A DNA stretch of 64,000 nucleotides from positions 62,001 through 126,000 of the forward strand of contig CAXRIA010000002.1 of NCBI GenBank assembly GCA_964230805.1, in the 5' to 3' direction. The position numbers and the translations under genes were made by a program. The stretch is from Flavicella sp964230805 (lineage in GTDB: Bacteria > Bacteroidota > Bacteroidia > Flavobacteriales > Flavobacteriaceae). Position 1 is the stretch's first letter; the number at the start of each line of letters is the position of its first letter. Shown here piece by piece: positions 34,342 through 43,210 of the stretch. A model generated the notes under the pieces. That model worked only from the letters and a program-made list of their open reading frames with translations. It made no database searches and was not told where the DNA came from.

Positions 34342-35060
34342 CCTTCATTTGCTTTCTCCAGATCTTCCGGGGTATCAATACCGATGACCTTGTGTGGCGT
34401 TTCCACCATTTTTATTTTTTTTCCATATTCTAAAAAGCGGATTCCTTCTAGCTTTTCTGTCGCCTCATTTTGTTGCATAGACATGGTTGAAAAGTCAAGC
34501 AAAGCCTGCTTTCGAAAAGCATAAATTCCAATATGCTTGTAGTAAATGGTGTCTATTGCTTTGTTCTGCGGATACGGAATCGGAGCTCTCGAAAAATACA
34601 ACACATGGTTCTCCTTATCCATCACTACTTTTACATTGTTTGGATTTTCTATTTCCTCTATCGATGTCATCGGATGTACCAAAGAGGCCAAATCAATGCG
34701 CTTTGCAGTATCCTCATGAAAAACCTGTATCAAATCGTGCAAAGGCTCTTTTTTCGTGAACGGCTCGTCTCCCTGAACATTTACGATAATATCAGCCGCT
34801 ACATTTTTTGCAGCTTCGGCAATTCTATCAGAGCCTGTTTGGTGTGTTTGTTTGCTTACAAAAACCTTTCCTCCATGTTTCAGAACCTCTTCCTTAATCA
34901 TTTCGCTATCCGTCACCACATATACAGCCTCAAAAAGTCCAGTAGCAACTGTTGCTTCGTAGGTCCTTACAATCACTGATTTTCCCGCTAAGTTCTGCAT
35001 TAATTTTCCTGGAAATCGGACTGCATCATAACGTGCAGGAATCATGGCAATGACTTTCAT
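34332..35060 (-). CDS. kdsB: 3-deoxy-manno-octulosonate cytidylyltransferase
   Basis: Activates Kdo as CMP-Kdo for transfer to lipid A. At 242 residues it is family length. Motifs are AMIPARYDAVRFPGK (nucleotide loop), VVTDSEMI, NVQGDEPF with the metal-binding Asp, HIGIYAFRKQAL and EKLEGIRFLE. It is consistent with lpxK in the same window. It is the first gene of a possible kdsB-HAD-small-protein operon. Confidence 0.96.
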   Translation of the reverse strand: MKVIAMIPARYDAVRFPGKLMQNLAGKSVIVRTYEATVATGLFEAVYVVTDSEMIKEEVLKHGGKVFVSKQTHQTGSDRIAEAAKNVAADIIVNVQGDEPFTKKEPLHDLIQVFHEDTAKRIDLASLVHPMTSIEEIENPNNVKVVMDKENHVLYFSRAPIPYPQNKAIDTIYYKHIGIYAFRKQALLDFSTMSMQQNEATEKLEGIRFLEYGKKIKMVETPHKVIGIDTPEDLEKANEGWK

Positions 35061-35133
35061 AAAGTATTTTCTTTGGTTGTAAAGTTAATTTTTTTCTTCT
35101 AAAATTTAGTGCTTTGTCTCCTTTTGAAGCCTA

Positions 35134-36741
35134 TCATTTTATTTTTTTGACACGCTTTAAATAAAGATGATTGATAGGATTGACACCTAAATTTTTGACA
35201 TTTTTATGTGCAAACCGCAAGGCAACATCATAATACAACGGGACCACAGGCGCCTCTTCAATTAAAATTCGATCCATTTCTTGATACAACAATTGACGCT
35301 TCTCAGCATTCACTATTTTATTCGCAGCAACATAAAGACTGTCGAATGCCTTGTGGGAAAAATGGGTATAATTCGGTCCATTTGGTGAAAAGTAGTTGCT
35401 ATGAAAAATAAACAAGTAATTCTCAGCATCAGGATAATCGGCTATCCAACTGCCTCGGAACAAACTCAGCTGTCCATTCACCTTTTTTTGACGTAAGGTG
35501 GAAGGTGGCATCACATCTACCTTAACTGTCAATCCAACTTTTTCGAGTGAGCGCTGAATATAGGCGCACAAATCCACATACTGATGGTCTGTACTGATTG
35601 TAATTGTAGGAGTCAAATCCCCTGTTTCTTCGATGTAAGATTGTACCAATTGTCTCGCTTTATCGGGCTGGTATCGGTATCCTTTTTCATGGCAAAAAGA
35701 AGGCAACCCTTTGGGTATAAAACCGTTTATCGCTGGAGTTCCTATTCCATTTCGCAAAAACAAAATCATTTTTTCACGATCAAAACCATGATTAATAGCT
35801 TGTCTAATTTTTTTTGAAAATACGGCTTGCTCCTTCGAATTGTCTAGACAAAAACCAAGATATTCTGTATTCAAAAATGGACTAGAAATCAAATGCAACT
35901 TGTCTTGGTAGCGCCCTTGGAGCTTTCCGTCTTGTGTCAACAAATCATCTTTGTAAGATACATCAATACTGTTTAAAAAATCCAAATTCCCTTGAACAAA
36001 TTGCAAGAACTCACTTTGTTTGTCCGGCAAAAATGAAATGGCCACTGCCTCCAAATATGGCAAATTATTCCCCATACTATCTTTCTCGTAATACAGAGGG
36101 TTTTTTCTAAAGATCAATTTGGTATTCTCGGCCCAAAATTTGACTTGAAAAGGACCGGTTCCTATGGGGTGAGATCGAAATTCATCACCAAAAAAACGAA
36201 CCGCTTCTTCCGGAACGACAGAACAATACTTCATACTCAATAGACTCAAAAACGGTGGAAAAGCCTGTTTCAATTGAATGCGAAAAACACGTTCCTCCAA
36301 AGCCTCAAAAGAAGCTACATAATTGAGAACCCATTTGCCTGGTGACGCAATTTTTGGATCTGTCAAACGATGAAAACTATATTCAAAATCTTTGGCGGTT
36401 ACCTTTCTTGTTTTTAAAACACCAAACAACTCGTGTTCGTGAAAATACACATCATCTCTAAGATAAAAAACGTACTCCAGTCCATCTTCCGAAATTTTCC
36501 AAGATTTTGCAATATCTGGCAAAACGTCCATGGCATCGCTCAACTGTACCAATCCGTTAAACAATTGTGACGTTGCCCATATTGTCCGTAAATCTTTTGA
36601 AAATGCAGGATCAAGTGTGGTGATATTCGCATGCTCATTGTATCGAAAAACTTGAAAGTCCTCAAATTTTTTTTCTTTTTTTATACATGACACGAGGGTC
36701 AAAAATACCCCTAAAAAAAACACAAATGGCTGCTGTAACAT
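35134..36741 (-). CDS. Oligopeptide-type ABC substrate-binding lipoprotein
   Basis: A 535-residue family 5 extracellular solute-binding protein (DppA/OppA type). The N-terminus is a lipoprotein signal peptide with lipobox LVSC (Cys at 19). The fold signatures are visible: ANITTLDPAFSKDLRTIW, a long region with DVYFHEHELF and EYSFHRL, GTGPFQVKFW, and near the end NYTHFSHKAFDSLYVAA and APVVPLYYDVA. The neighbouring genes contain no permease or ATPase, so it is an orphan that either works with a transporter encoded elsewhere or has another role. It is divergent from mtaB. Confidence 0.9.
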   Translation of the reverse strand: MLQQPFVFFLGVFLTLVSCIKKEKKFEDFQVFRYNEHANITTLDPAFSKDLRTIWATSQLFNGLVQLSDAMDVLPDIAKSWKISEDGLEYVFYLRDDVYFHEHELFGVLKTRKVTAKDFEYSFHRLTDPKIASPGKWVLNYVASFEALEERVFRIQLKQAFPPFLSLLSMKYCSVVPEEAVRFFGDEFRSHPIGTGPFQVKFWAENTKLIFRKNPLYYEKDSMGNNLPYLEAVAISFLPDKQSEFLQFVQGNLDFLNSIDVSYKDDLLTQDGKLQGRYQDKLHLISSPFLNTEYLGFCLDNSKEQAVFSKKIRQAINHGFDREKMILFLRNGIGTPAINGFIPKGLPSFCHEKGYRYQPDKARQLVQSYIEETGDLTPTITISTDHQYVDLCAYIQRSLEKVGLTVKVDVMPPSTLRQKKVNGQLSLFRGSWIADYPDAENYLFIFHSNYFSPNGPNYTHFSHKAFDSLYVAANKIVNAEKRQLLYQEMDRILIEEAPVVPLYYDVALRFAHKNVKNLGVNPINHLYLKRVKKIK

Positions 36742-36848
36742 AATGCGAAGATACTAAAATCAGACCGTTCCCTGCGTTGGAATAAAAACTTCCCTCTACC
36801 CAAGGAAAACTATCCTTTTTTTCTTTTTAAACTTAAAAATATATAACT

Positions 36849-36856
36849 TATTTTTG
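36849..36856 (+). promoter_or_regulatory. -7 promoter element for mtaB
   Basis: TATTTTTG followed by C, 20 bases before the ATG at 36877. Confidence 0.5.
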
Positions 36857-36876
36857 CAGACCCGAATTGTCAAAAC

Positions 36877-38202
36877 ATGCACAGCCCAAAAAAAGTAGCT
36901 TTTTACACACTCGGATGTAAATTGAATTTTTCAGAAACATCCACCATCGCACGCAATTTTACCGATGTAGGATATGATCGCGTGGGTTTTGAGGAAGTTG
37001 CCGACATTTATGTAATCAACACCTGCTCCGTCACTGAAAATGCGGACAAGCGTTTCAAAAGTATTGTAAAAAACGCACTTAAAAAAAATGACAATGCCTT
37101 TTTAATTGCTGTCGGGTGCTATGCGCAATTGAAACCAGAAGAATTGGCAAATGTAGCCGGTGTAGATCTTGTTTTAGGAGCCACTGAAAAATTCAAAGTA
37201 ACGGATTATATCAATGACCTTTCAAAAAATGACATGGGAGAAGTGCATTCCTGTGAAATTTCAGAAGCAGATTTCTATGTAGGCTCCTATTCTATAGGAG
37301 ATAGAACACGTGCTTTTTTAAAGGTACAAGATGGTTGTGATTACAAGTGCACCTATTGTACCATTCCACTTGCGCGAGGTATTTCTAGAAGTGACACCCT
37401 TGAAAATGTTTTAAAAAACGCAAAAGAAATTTCTGAAAAAGGCATTCAAGAAATCGTACTTACTGGCGTAAATATTGGTGATTACGGAAAAGGGGAATTC
37501 GGAAACAAAAAACACGAGCACACCTTTTTTGAACTCGTACAAGCACTGGACAAAGTAGAAGGCATCAAACGCCTGCGAATCTCCTCAATAGAGCCCAACC
37601 TCTTAAAAAATGAGACCATTGATTTTGTAGCCAATTCCAATAGTTTTGTACCTCATTTCCACATCCCTTTACAAAGTGGAAGCGATGTACTATTGAAATT
37701 GATGAAACGCAGGTATTTGCGACAGGTATATACAGATCGTGTGGAAAAAATCAAAGAAAAAATGCCAAATGCCTGTATTGGAGTAGACGTCATTGTGGGT
37801 TTCCCTGGTGAAACGGACGAACTGTTTTTAGAAACCTACCACTATTTAAGTGAACTCGACATTTCTTACCTACATGTCTTTACCTACTCTGAAAGACCGA
37901 ATACCGAAGCGGCAACGATGCAAGACGTGGTGCCTCTCAAAACAAGACAAAAAAGAAGCAAAATGTTACGGGGTCTCTCGGTAAAAAAACGACGTGCCTT
38001 CTATGAAAGTCAATTAAATACCTCACATACGGTTCTTTTTGAAAACGAAAACAAAGAAGGATACATTCAAGGATTTACTGAAAATTATGTCAAAGTAAAA
38101 ACTCCATGGAATCCTGCCTTAGTAAACACCACACACCGAGTTCAATTGACCGAGATTGACGAAGACGGTTTGGTGCGATTCGATTGGTTGCCAAAGGCCT
38201 AA
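36877..38202 (+). CDS. mtaB: tRNA t6A37 methylthiotransferase MtaB
   Basis: A radical-SAM enzyme that turns t6A37 into ms2t6A in tRNAs reading ANN codons. At 441 residues it is family length. The N-terminal MTTase domain carries cysteines for the auxiliary iron-sulfur cluster (TLGCKLNFSET, INTCSVTENADKR, AVGCYAQLKPEEL). The radical-SAM CxxxCxxC motif is GCDYKCTYCTIPLARG, and GVDVIVGFPGET follows. The C-terminal TRAM domain is short. The GVNIGDYGKGE block supports MtaB over MiaB or RimO. Confidence 0.95.
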   Translation: MHSPKKVAFYTLGCKLNFSETSTIARNFTDVGYDRVGFEEVADIYVINTCSVTENADKRFKSIVKNALKKNDNAFLIAVGCYAQLKPEELANVAGVDLVLGATEKFKVTDYINDLSKNDMGEVHSCEISEADFYVGSYSIGDRTRAFLKVQDGCDYKCTYCTIPLARGISRSDTLENVLKNAKEISEKGIQEIVLTGVNIGDYGKGEFGNKKHEHTFFELVQALDKVEGIKRLRISSIEPNLLKNETIDFVANSNSFVPHFHIPLQSGSDVLLKLMKRRYLRQVYTDRVEKIKEKMPNACIGVDVIVGFPGETDELFLETYHYLSELDISYLHVFTYSERPNTEAATMQDVVPLKTRQKRSKMLRGLSVKKRRAFYESQLNTSHTVLFENENKEGYIQGFTENYVKVKTPWNPALVNTTHRVQLTEIDEDGLVRFDWLPKA

Positions 38203-38282
38203 CAAAGGAATTTCTCTATTTTGTTTGAAATTACCCAAACATTTCCCAACTTTGAATCAAAGAACTCTAAGATCGCTTTGTT

Positions 38283-38945
38283 TTGAACCCTAAAAAAAAA
38301 CACCTCTATTTTATCCCAGGAACCGCAGCCAACGCCAAAATATTTGAACATCTAAAACTGCCCTCTGACCGATTTGAACTTCACTATTTAAAATGGTTGA
38401 TTCCGATTTCCAGAAATGAAAAAATAGAAGATTACGCCTCGCGAATGAGTTCACAAATAAAACACAAAAACCCGGTACTTATCGGAGTTTCTTTTGGAGG
38501 GGTTCTAGCACAAGAAATCAGTAAAATAATCACTTGTGAAAAAATTGTTCTGATTTCAAGCATCAAAAATCGCAACGAACTGTCAAAAGCGTTGACTTTC
38601 ATTCAAAAAACCAAAGCCTACAAATTATTTCCCAGTAGTTCCTTGCCCACCATAGAAATCCTGATGAAAAGATTGTACGGTGAAAAAATAAAAAAGCGCA
38701 TACAACAATACAACGATTACTTATCCTTTCGAGACCCGCTGTATTTGAATTGGGCAATCCAACAAGTATTGTGCTGGGATCAAAAAAACAACCTTCCCAA
38801 TTGCCTTCATATTCATGGAGACAAAGATCCTATATTCCCTGTCAAGTACATCCAAAACTGCACAATAATTCCAAATGGCAGCCATATCATGATTCTTACC
38901 AAAGCCAAAGAAATCAGTAAAATTTTAAACAACGAACTTCGCTAA
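38283..38945 (+). CDS. Alpha/beta hydrolase fold protein
   Basis: A 220-residue alpha/beta hydrolase. The nucleophile elbow is GVSFGGVLAQE, with the catalytic Ser near residue 68. The acid is in HGDKDPIFPVKYI and the His in NGSHIMILTKA. The start is the TTG at 38283, as no ATG precedes the first strand (HLYFIPGTAANAKIFE). The family in Bacteroidota is annotated simply as alpha/beta hydrolase; a thioesterase or lysophospholipase role is possible. It is monocistronic as far as I can see. Confidence 0.8.
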   Translation: MNPKKKHLYFIPGTAANAKIFEHLKLPSDRFELHYLKWLIPISRNEKIEDYASRMSSQIKHKNPVLIGVSFGGVLAQEISKIITCEKIVLISSIKNRNELSKALTFIQKTKAYKLFPSSSLPTIEILMKRLYGEKIKKRIQQYNDYLSFRDPLYLNWAIQQVLCWDQKNNLPNCLHIHGDKDPIFPVKYIQNCTIIPNGSHIMILTKAKEISKILNNELR

Positions 38946-39051
38946 ACGGGTATTTCTACTCGAAAATAAACACCCGCGCCCCCTTGTTTAATTTTTTTTA
39001 AAAACTCATAAACAAAACGGATAAAACGGACAGATTGCCACAGAAAATGTT

Positions 39052-39059
39052 TATTTTTG
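39052..39059 (+). promoter_or_regulatory. -7 promoter element for prfB
   Basis: TATTTTTG followed by TA, only 5 bases before the ATG at 39065, with a TTG 14 bases further upstream. The transcript is predicted to be leaderless or nearly so. Confidence 0.5.
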
Positions 39060-39064
39060 TACCT

Positions 39065-40171
39065 ATGATTGCACACGAACAGCTTGGCAAACTAGCGAAC
39101 AGAATTGAAAAACTTAAGTCGTATCTCGACATTGATAAAAAAAAGATTCTGATTCAAAATGAAGAAGAAAAAAGTGCCAACCCCGATTTTTGGAACCACC
39201 CGAAAGAAGCCGAATTGGTGATGAAAAACCTACGAGGGCTAAAAAAATGGGTTCACGATTACGAGAAAATCGTGGGATTGAACGACGATTTATCGGTGGT
39301 GCTCGATTTTTACAAAGAAGGAGAAGCTTCGGAAGAAGAAGTGGATCAGTTGGAACGGGAATTACTCGATTGTTTAGAAGCCATTGAATTCAGAAACATG
39401 CTTTCTGACGAGGGAGATGACTTGAGTGCTGTTTTACAAATTACCGCAGGGGCTGGAGGAACCGAAAGCTGTGACTGGGCCCAAATGCTAATGCGCATGT
39501 ACATGATGTGGGCCAAAAAACAGGGTTACAAACTGAAAGAGCTGAATTACCAAGAAGGAGATGTTGCAGGGATAAAAACAGTAACGCTTGAAATCAATGG
39601 TGATTTTGCTTTTGGTTATCTAAAAGGTGAAAATGGAGTGCATCGTTTGGTGCGTATCTCACCTTTCGACAGCAACGCAAAAAGACATACCTCCTTTGCT
39701 TCTGTATATGTCTATCCCTTGGTCGATGATAGTATTGAAATCGTCATCAACCCTGCTGACATCGAGATCACCACAGCAAGATCCAGCGGCGCTGGTGGCC
39801 AAAACGTGAACAAGGTGGAAACCAAAGTACAATTGACACACAAACCCTCCGGTATTCAAATTTCATGTTCAGAAACACGCTCTCAACACGAAAACCGTGA
39901 CCGTGCCATGCAAATGTTAAAATCACAATTGTACGAAATTGAGCTTCGAAAGCAACAAGAAGCTCGTAGTGATATCGAAGCCAGTAAAATGAAAATTGAA
40001 TGGGGTAGCCAAATCCGAAATTATGTGATGCACCCCTACAAATTGGTAAAAGACGTGCGCACGTCACACGAAACAGGCAATGTCGATGCCGTGATGAATG
40101 GAGAAATTGATTCGTTTTTAAAAGCTTTTTTAATGTTGAATTCAGAAAGTGAACAAACAAACGATTTGTAA
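39065..40171 (+). CDS. prfB: Peptide chain release factor 2
   Basis: Releases the nascent chain at UAA and UGA codons. At 368 residues it is family length. The RF2 discriminator is SPF in VRISPFDSNAKR, and the catalytic loop is SSGAGGQNVNKVETKV. In many bacteria prfB carries a programmed +1 frameshift at CTT-TGA-C near codon 25. Here the equivalent place reads TAT CTC GAC in frame, so the gene is continuous. I use the ATG at 39065 (MIAHEQLGKLANRIEKL). ArsC follows 49 bases later. Confidence 0.97.
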   Translation: MIAHEQLGKLANRIEKLKSYLDIDKKKILIQNEEEKSANPDFWNHPKEAELVMKNLRGLKKWVHDYEKIVGLNDDLSVVLDFYKEGEASEEEVDQLERELLDCLEAIEFRNMLSDEGDDLSAVLQITAGAGGTESCDWAQMLMRMYMMWAKKQGYKLKELNYQEGDVAGIKTVTLEINGDFAFGYLKGENGVHRLVRISPFDSNAKRHTSFASVYVYPLVDDSIEIVINPADIEITTARSSGAGGQNVNKVETKVQLTHKPSGIQISCSETRSQHENRDRAMQMLKSQLYEIELRKQQEARSDIEASKMKIEWGSQIRNYVMHPYKLVKDVRTSHETGNVDAVMNGEIDSFLKAFLMLNSESEQTNDL

Positions 40172-40220
40172 AAAGAATAGCCTATTCGGAAACAAAACCC
40201 GAAAGAAAAGAAAAAACACC

Positions 40221-40577
40221 ATGATAAAAATATACCACAACCCCCGTTGTAAAAAAAGTCGTGACGGAGTTGCGTATTTAGAAAATGCTCAAGTCGATTT
40301 TGAAATTATCAAATACTTAGAAACACCTCCGACCACAGAAGAAATACAAGAGCTCTTGGAAAAACTCAACTACACGCCTATTCAATTGGTGCGAAAAAAT
40401 GAGGCTGTTTGGAAAGAAAACTACAAAGGAAAAGAATGGACCGACAACGAAATCGTACAAGCCTTGGCCAAATTTCCAAAGTTAATTGAACGTCCTATTG
40501 TCATTAAAAAAAACAAAGCAGTGGTGGCAAGACCCACAGAAGCCATTGAAAATATATTGAAAAACGAAACGGTTTAA
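40221..40577 (+). CDS. ArsC/Spx-family thioredoxin-fold protein
   Basis: A 118-residue member of the arsenate reductase (glutaredoxin-linked) ArsC family. The active-site cysteine is in YHNPRCKKSRDG, residue 10. RPIVIKKNKAVVARP near the end holds the conserved Arg region for oxyanion binding. It fits the YfgD/ArsC group, where in vivo arsenate reduction is often unproven. No other ars genes surround it. The start is the ATG at 40221; a longer frame would extend into the prfB gene end. It is followed after 22 bases by the FAD oxidase gene, so co-transcription is possible. Confidence 0.88.
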   Translation: MIKIYHNPRCKKSRDGVAYLENAQVDFEIIKYLETPPTTEEIQELLEKLNYTPIQLVRKNEAVWKENYKGKEWTDNEIVQALAKFPKLIERPIVIKKNKAVVARPTEAIENILKNETV

Positions 40578-40599
40578 AAAAATCCCCTAAAGAAAATAA

Positions 40600-41907
40600 A
40601 TGATTGTAAAAAAGAAAGGCCTTTGGAAAAGCTGGAATGAAAACATACAACATTCCTACGACAATTTGTACCAAATAACCACCGAACAAGAATTACAAAA
40701 AATCATTCAAAAGTCCGACAAAGTTCGCTTTTTCGGAAACAAACAATCTTCAGCAGACATCGGTGCCGGAATCGATACCTTGATTGACATTCGTTCCTAC
40801 GATAAAATCTTGTCCTACGACGAAGAAAAGAGACACATCACCGTACAAGCAGGAATTCGACTTGTGGACCTTATTGAGGCGGTAGAGGCCAAAGGTTGGT
40901 GCATTCCTTGCTTGCCTGACATCAACACCGTAACCTTGGGAGGCGCTTTGGCCACAGGAACCCATGGTACGAATGGAAAATTACTCGCAAGTTACGTACA
41001 TAAATTGCGTGTCATCTTAGCAGACGGTTCCGTAAAAGAAATTTCAGAAGAAGATTCCTTAATGGACGCTTTCCGCGTTTCTTTAGGTGTTTTGGGTGTA
41101 TTTTCTACAGTAACCTTTGCGTGCAAACCGAACTATACATTGCATGTAAAAGAAGCGCCTCAAAAAGACAACGACTGGATGGAAAACATGTCCACCAACT
41201 TAACAAAATTTGATTTCTTACGAATTCTATGGCTTCCTCATACAGGCAAAGGATACCAAATCACCGGAAAAAAAATTCCTGCAGATACAGAAATTACAGA
41301 AAATTTGGGCCCCAATTACTTGCAATACCGCCGATCATTTTCAAAATTTCTTTACAAATACACCCATATTTTCCCATGGTTTACGGCGATTGCCAATAAA
41401 ATTCTAGGCCGCTTGTTCTTCAGTAGCAAGCGAGAACTCAAAGGATCTTTGTACCAAGCCACTGTGACCAAATCGAGAGGATCCACCATTGAACTGGCTG
41501 AATGGACTGTGGACCTTGCTGTTTTTCCTCAAGTTTTTAAAGAACTCAAGAAAACCATCAATCAATGGAACAACAATGCTTTTATTCACATTCCCATGGA
41601 TGTCCGATTTTTGGAAAAAGACACTTCTTGGTTGAGCTATGCCTACAACCGTGAAACAGTGACCATGGGTTGCGTTTCAAGAAATGCTTCCACTGCCGAC
41701 AGCTATGAGGCCTTTAAAACCATTGAAAAAATCTTTATCAAATACAAAGGCCGACCCCATTGGGGAAAGCGTTTTCAAGCGAAAGATGCACAGTTGAATG
41801 AAATTTACCCAAAATGGAAAGACTTTAAAAAGTTGCGAAAAGAACTCGATCCTACGAACAAGTTTCTCAATGGATATTTGAAGGAAGTCTTTAATGAAAT
41901 GAATTAA
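40600..41907 (+). CDS. FAD-linked sugar/alditol oxidase (VAO family, ALO/GLO type)
   Basis: A 435-residue flavoprotein of the vanillyl-alcohol oxidase superfamily, with a PCMH FAD domain in the N-terminal half and an ALO C-terminal domain. Signatures are the TLGGALATGTHGTNG pyrophosphate loop (H122), VHKLRVILADGSVKEIS, LGVLGVFSTVTFAC and the C-terminal RPHWGKRF, all typical of gulonolactone/arabinonolactone/alditol oxidases. In those enzymes FAD is often covalently bound by a His in a GxGHS motif. Here the equivalent reads GNKQSS (46-51), with Gln at the His position, so non-covalent FAD is expected. The HAD phosphatase starts 1 base after its stop, pointing to a shared sugar or polyol pathway. 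Confidence 0.85.
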   Translation: MIVKKKGLWKSWNENIQHSYDNLYQITTEQELQKIIQKSDKVRFFGNKQSSADIGAGIDTLIDIRSYDKILSYDEEKRHITVQAGIRLVDLIEAVEAKGWCIPCLPDINTVTLGGALATGTHGTNGKLLASYVHKLRVILADGSVKEISEEDSLMDAFRVSLGVLGVFSTVTFACKPNYTLHVKEAPQKDNDWMENMSTNLTKFDFLRILWLPHTGKGYQITGKKIPADTEITENLGPNYLQYRRSFSKFLYKYTHIFPWFTAIANKILGRLFFSSKRELKGSLYQATVTKSRGSTIELAEWTVDLAVFPQVFKELKKTINQWNNNAFIHIPMDVRFLEKDTSWLSYAYNRETVTMGCVSRNASTADSYEAFKTIEKIFIKYKGRPHWGKRFQAKDAQLNEIYPKWKDFKKLRKELDPTNKFLNGYLKEVFNEMN

Positions 41908-41908
41908 G

Positions 41909-42577
41909 ATGACGAACGTGCCATTTCCTCCAGCAGTCCTTTTCGATTTTGACGGCGTAGTCGTTGACAGTTTTCAAGTCCACTTCAACGCTTGGCAAAG
42001 CGCTTATTTTGAATTGTTTGGTAAATCTAAATTAGACTTTCCTCATAAAGAACTCTCCGGAAAGTCTCCCCTACTCATTGCAGAGTACATCTGTGAACAA
42101 ATCGATCAAAAAGACAAATCGGAACTATATTTTTCAACAAAAGCCGCGCATCTTCACAGCAACACCACGCCGCCTAGACTACTTCCTGGTGTGAAAGAAA
42201 TACAGTCTTTTTTACAAGGTCTTAATATTCCGCATGGTATTGCAAGCAATGCAACCCGTCGTTTTATCAAAAACAGCATCTCACAGCTCGAACTGGGATT
42301 TTCAGAATTTTTAGGAATCGAAGATTACACGTATCCCAAACCGCATCCTGAGGCCTACCTCTCGCTGGCAAAAAAATTGGAAGTTCCTACCGATAAATAC
42401 CCACACACATGGGTTTTTGAGGACAGTATTACAGGTACAGAAGCCGCCAAAGAAGCAGGCATGTTCCCGGTGGGAATTTTAACCGTGAATTCAAAAGAAA
42501 CCATGGAAGCCGCCGGAAGCCAATTGGTATTCCCATCTTTACTAGAAGCTTGGAAATTCCTCAAAAAAAACGCTTAA
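41909..42577 (+). CDS. HAD-superfamily sugar-phosphate phosphatase or phosphoglucomutase-like protein
   Basis: A 222-residue HAD subfamily IA enzyme. Motif I is LFDFDGVVVDSF (D13, D15); a cap domain of about 65 residues follows; motif II is in GIASNATRR; motif III lysine in YPKPHPEAYL; motif IV in WVFEDSITGTEAAKEAG. The DFDGVVVDS form is shared by beta-phosphoglucomutases and by sugar/polyol phosphatases. It lies one base after the oxidase stop, so a polyol phosphate is a reasonable guess at substrate, but it is unproven. Confidence 0.88.
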   Translation: MTNVPFPPAVLFDFDGVVVDSFQVHFNAWQSAYFELFGKSKLDFPHKELSGKSPLLIAEYICEQIDQKDKSELYFSTKAAHLHSNTTPPRLLPGVKEIQSFLQGLNIPHGIASNATRRFIKNSISQLELGFSEFLGIEDYTYPKPHPEAYLSLAKKLEVPTDKYPHTWVFEDSITGTEAAKEAGMFPVGILTVNSKETMEAAGSQLVFPSLLEAWKFLKKNA

Positions 42578-42614
42578 TTCTTTTTTGCAGTCAGAAGAGA
42601 CGTTCTCTGTTTTT

Positions 42615-43094
42615 TTAAAACACCTGCAAATCTTCCAATTCGATTTGAAGATCGTATTGCAAATCTTCATGCAAAGCATGGATTTTATTCTCAATAGACT
42701 TCAGCTCTCGCAGGTACAAATTGTTGAGCAACCTATTGTATTTTATGGACGGACGAACCGCTTTTAGCTTATCACAAAAATACAACAACAAAACCACCTC
42801 TGTTTCCTTGTTTTTTGCATAACGAATGTTTGTCTTGACCCCTCTTAAAATTTTCCGAATGGTTTTTTTCATGTAGAAATAACTCTTCGAATTGATGGTT
42901 TCAAACTGAGCGTCTATTTCTTTCTGTACTGTATGAATAAAACGATCTTGATCGTGGGCTTCAAAGAGCAAATAGGTAAGCAATTCCTTGTTCTCTTTTT
43001 TAAATTTTGCCAATTGCAAACACAAAGACAATAAATCCTCTCTATCTGCATGTATCAACTCAGATTTCAATTCGCGCAAAGAAGCTGCTTTCAT
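42615..43094 (-). CDS. Conserved helical protein of unknown function
   Basis: A 159-residue, mainly alpha-helical protein (LRELKSELIHADREDLLSLCLQL, KFKKENKELLTYLLFEAHDQD, and a basic middle KKTIRKILRGVKTNIRYAKNKETEV). It has no signal peptide, no membrane helix and no recognisable motif. It resembles hypothetical proteins found widely in Flavobacteria. It is convergent with the HAD gene, and a perfect palindrome upstream ends the next minus-strand gene. Confidence 0.7.
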   Translation of the reverse strand: MKAASLRELKSELIHADREDLLSLCLQLAKFKKENKELLTYLLFEAHDQDRFIHTVQKEIDAQFETINSKSYFYMKKTIRKILRGVKTNIRYAKNKETEVVLLLYFCDKLKAVRPSIKYNRLLNNLYLRELKSIENKIHALHEDLQYDLQIELEDLQVF

Positions 43095-43155
43095 AGAATA
43101 AAATTAAGTGTGGAATGGAAAATTACAAAAAATTGCGAAAGCAAGAGCAAAAACA

Positions 43156-43191
43156 AAAAAAGGACTGCAATTTAAATTGCAGTCCTTTTTT
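43156..43191 (-). terminator. Terminator, perfect palindrome
   Basis: AAAAAAGGACTGCAATTT (43156-43173) is the exact reverse complement of 43174-43191. With T runs in either direction it would end the 53-residue gene on the minus strand. Confidence 0.85.
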
Positions 43192-43210
43192 ACGCGCTTT
43201 CGTCAAGCCT

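Noticed and set aside
39065..39150. Search for the RF2 programmed frameshift site
   Set aside because: No CTTTGA is present and the reading frame is continuous; reported instead as a finding.
43156..43191. A 36-base perfect palindrome considered as an operator
   Set aside because: The flanking T runs and its position just after a minus-strand stop codon fit a terminator.
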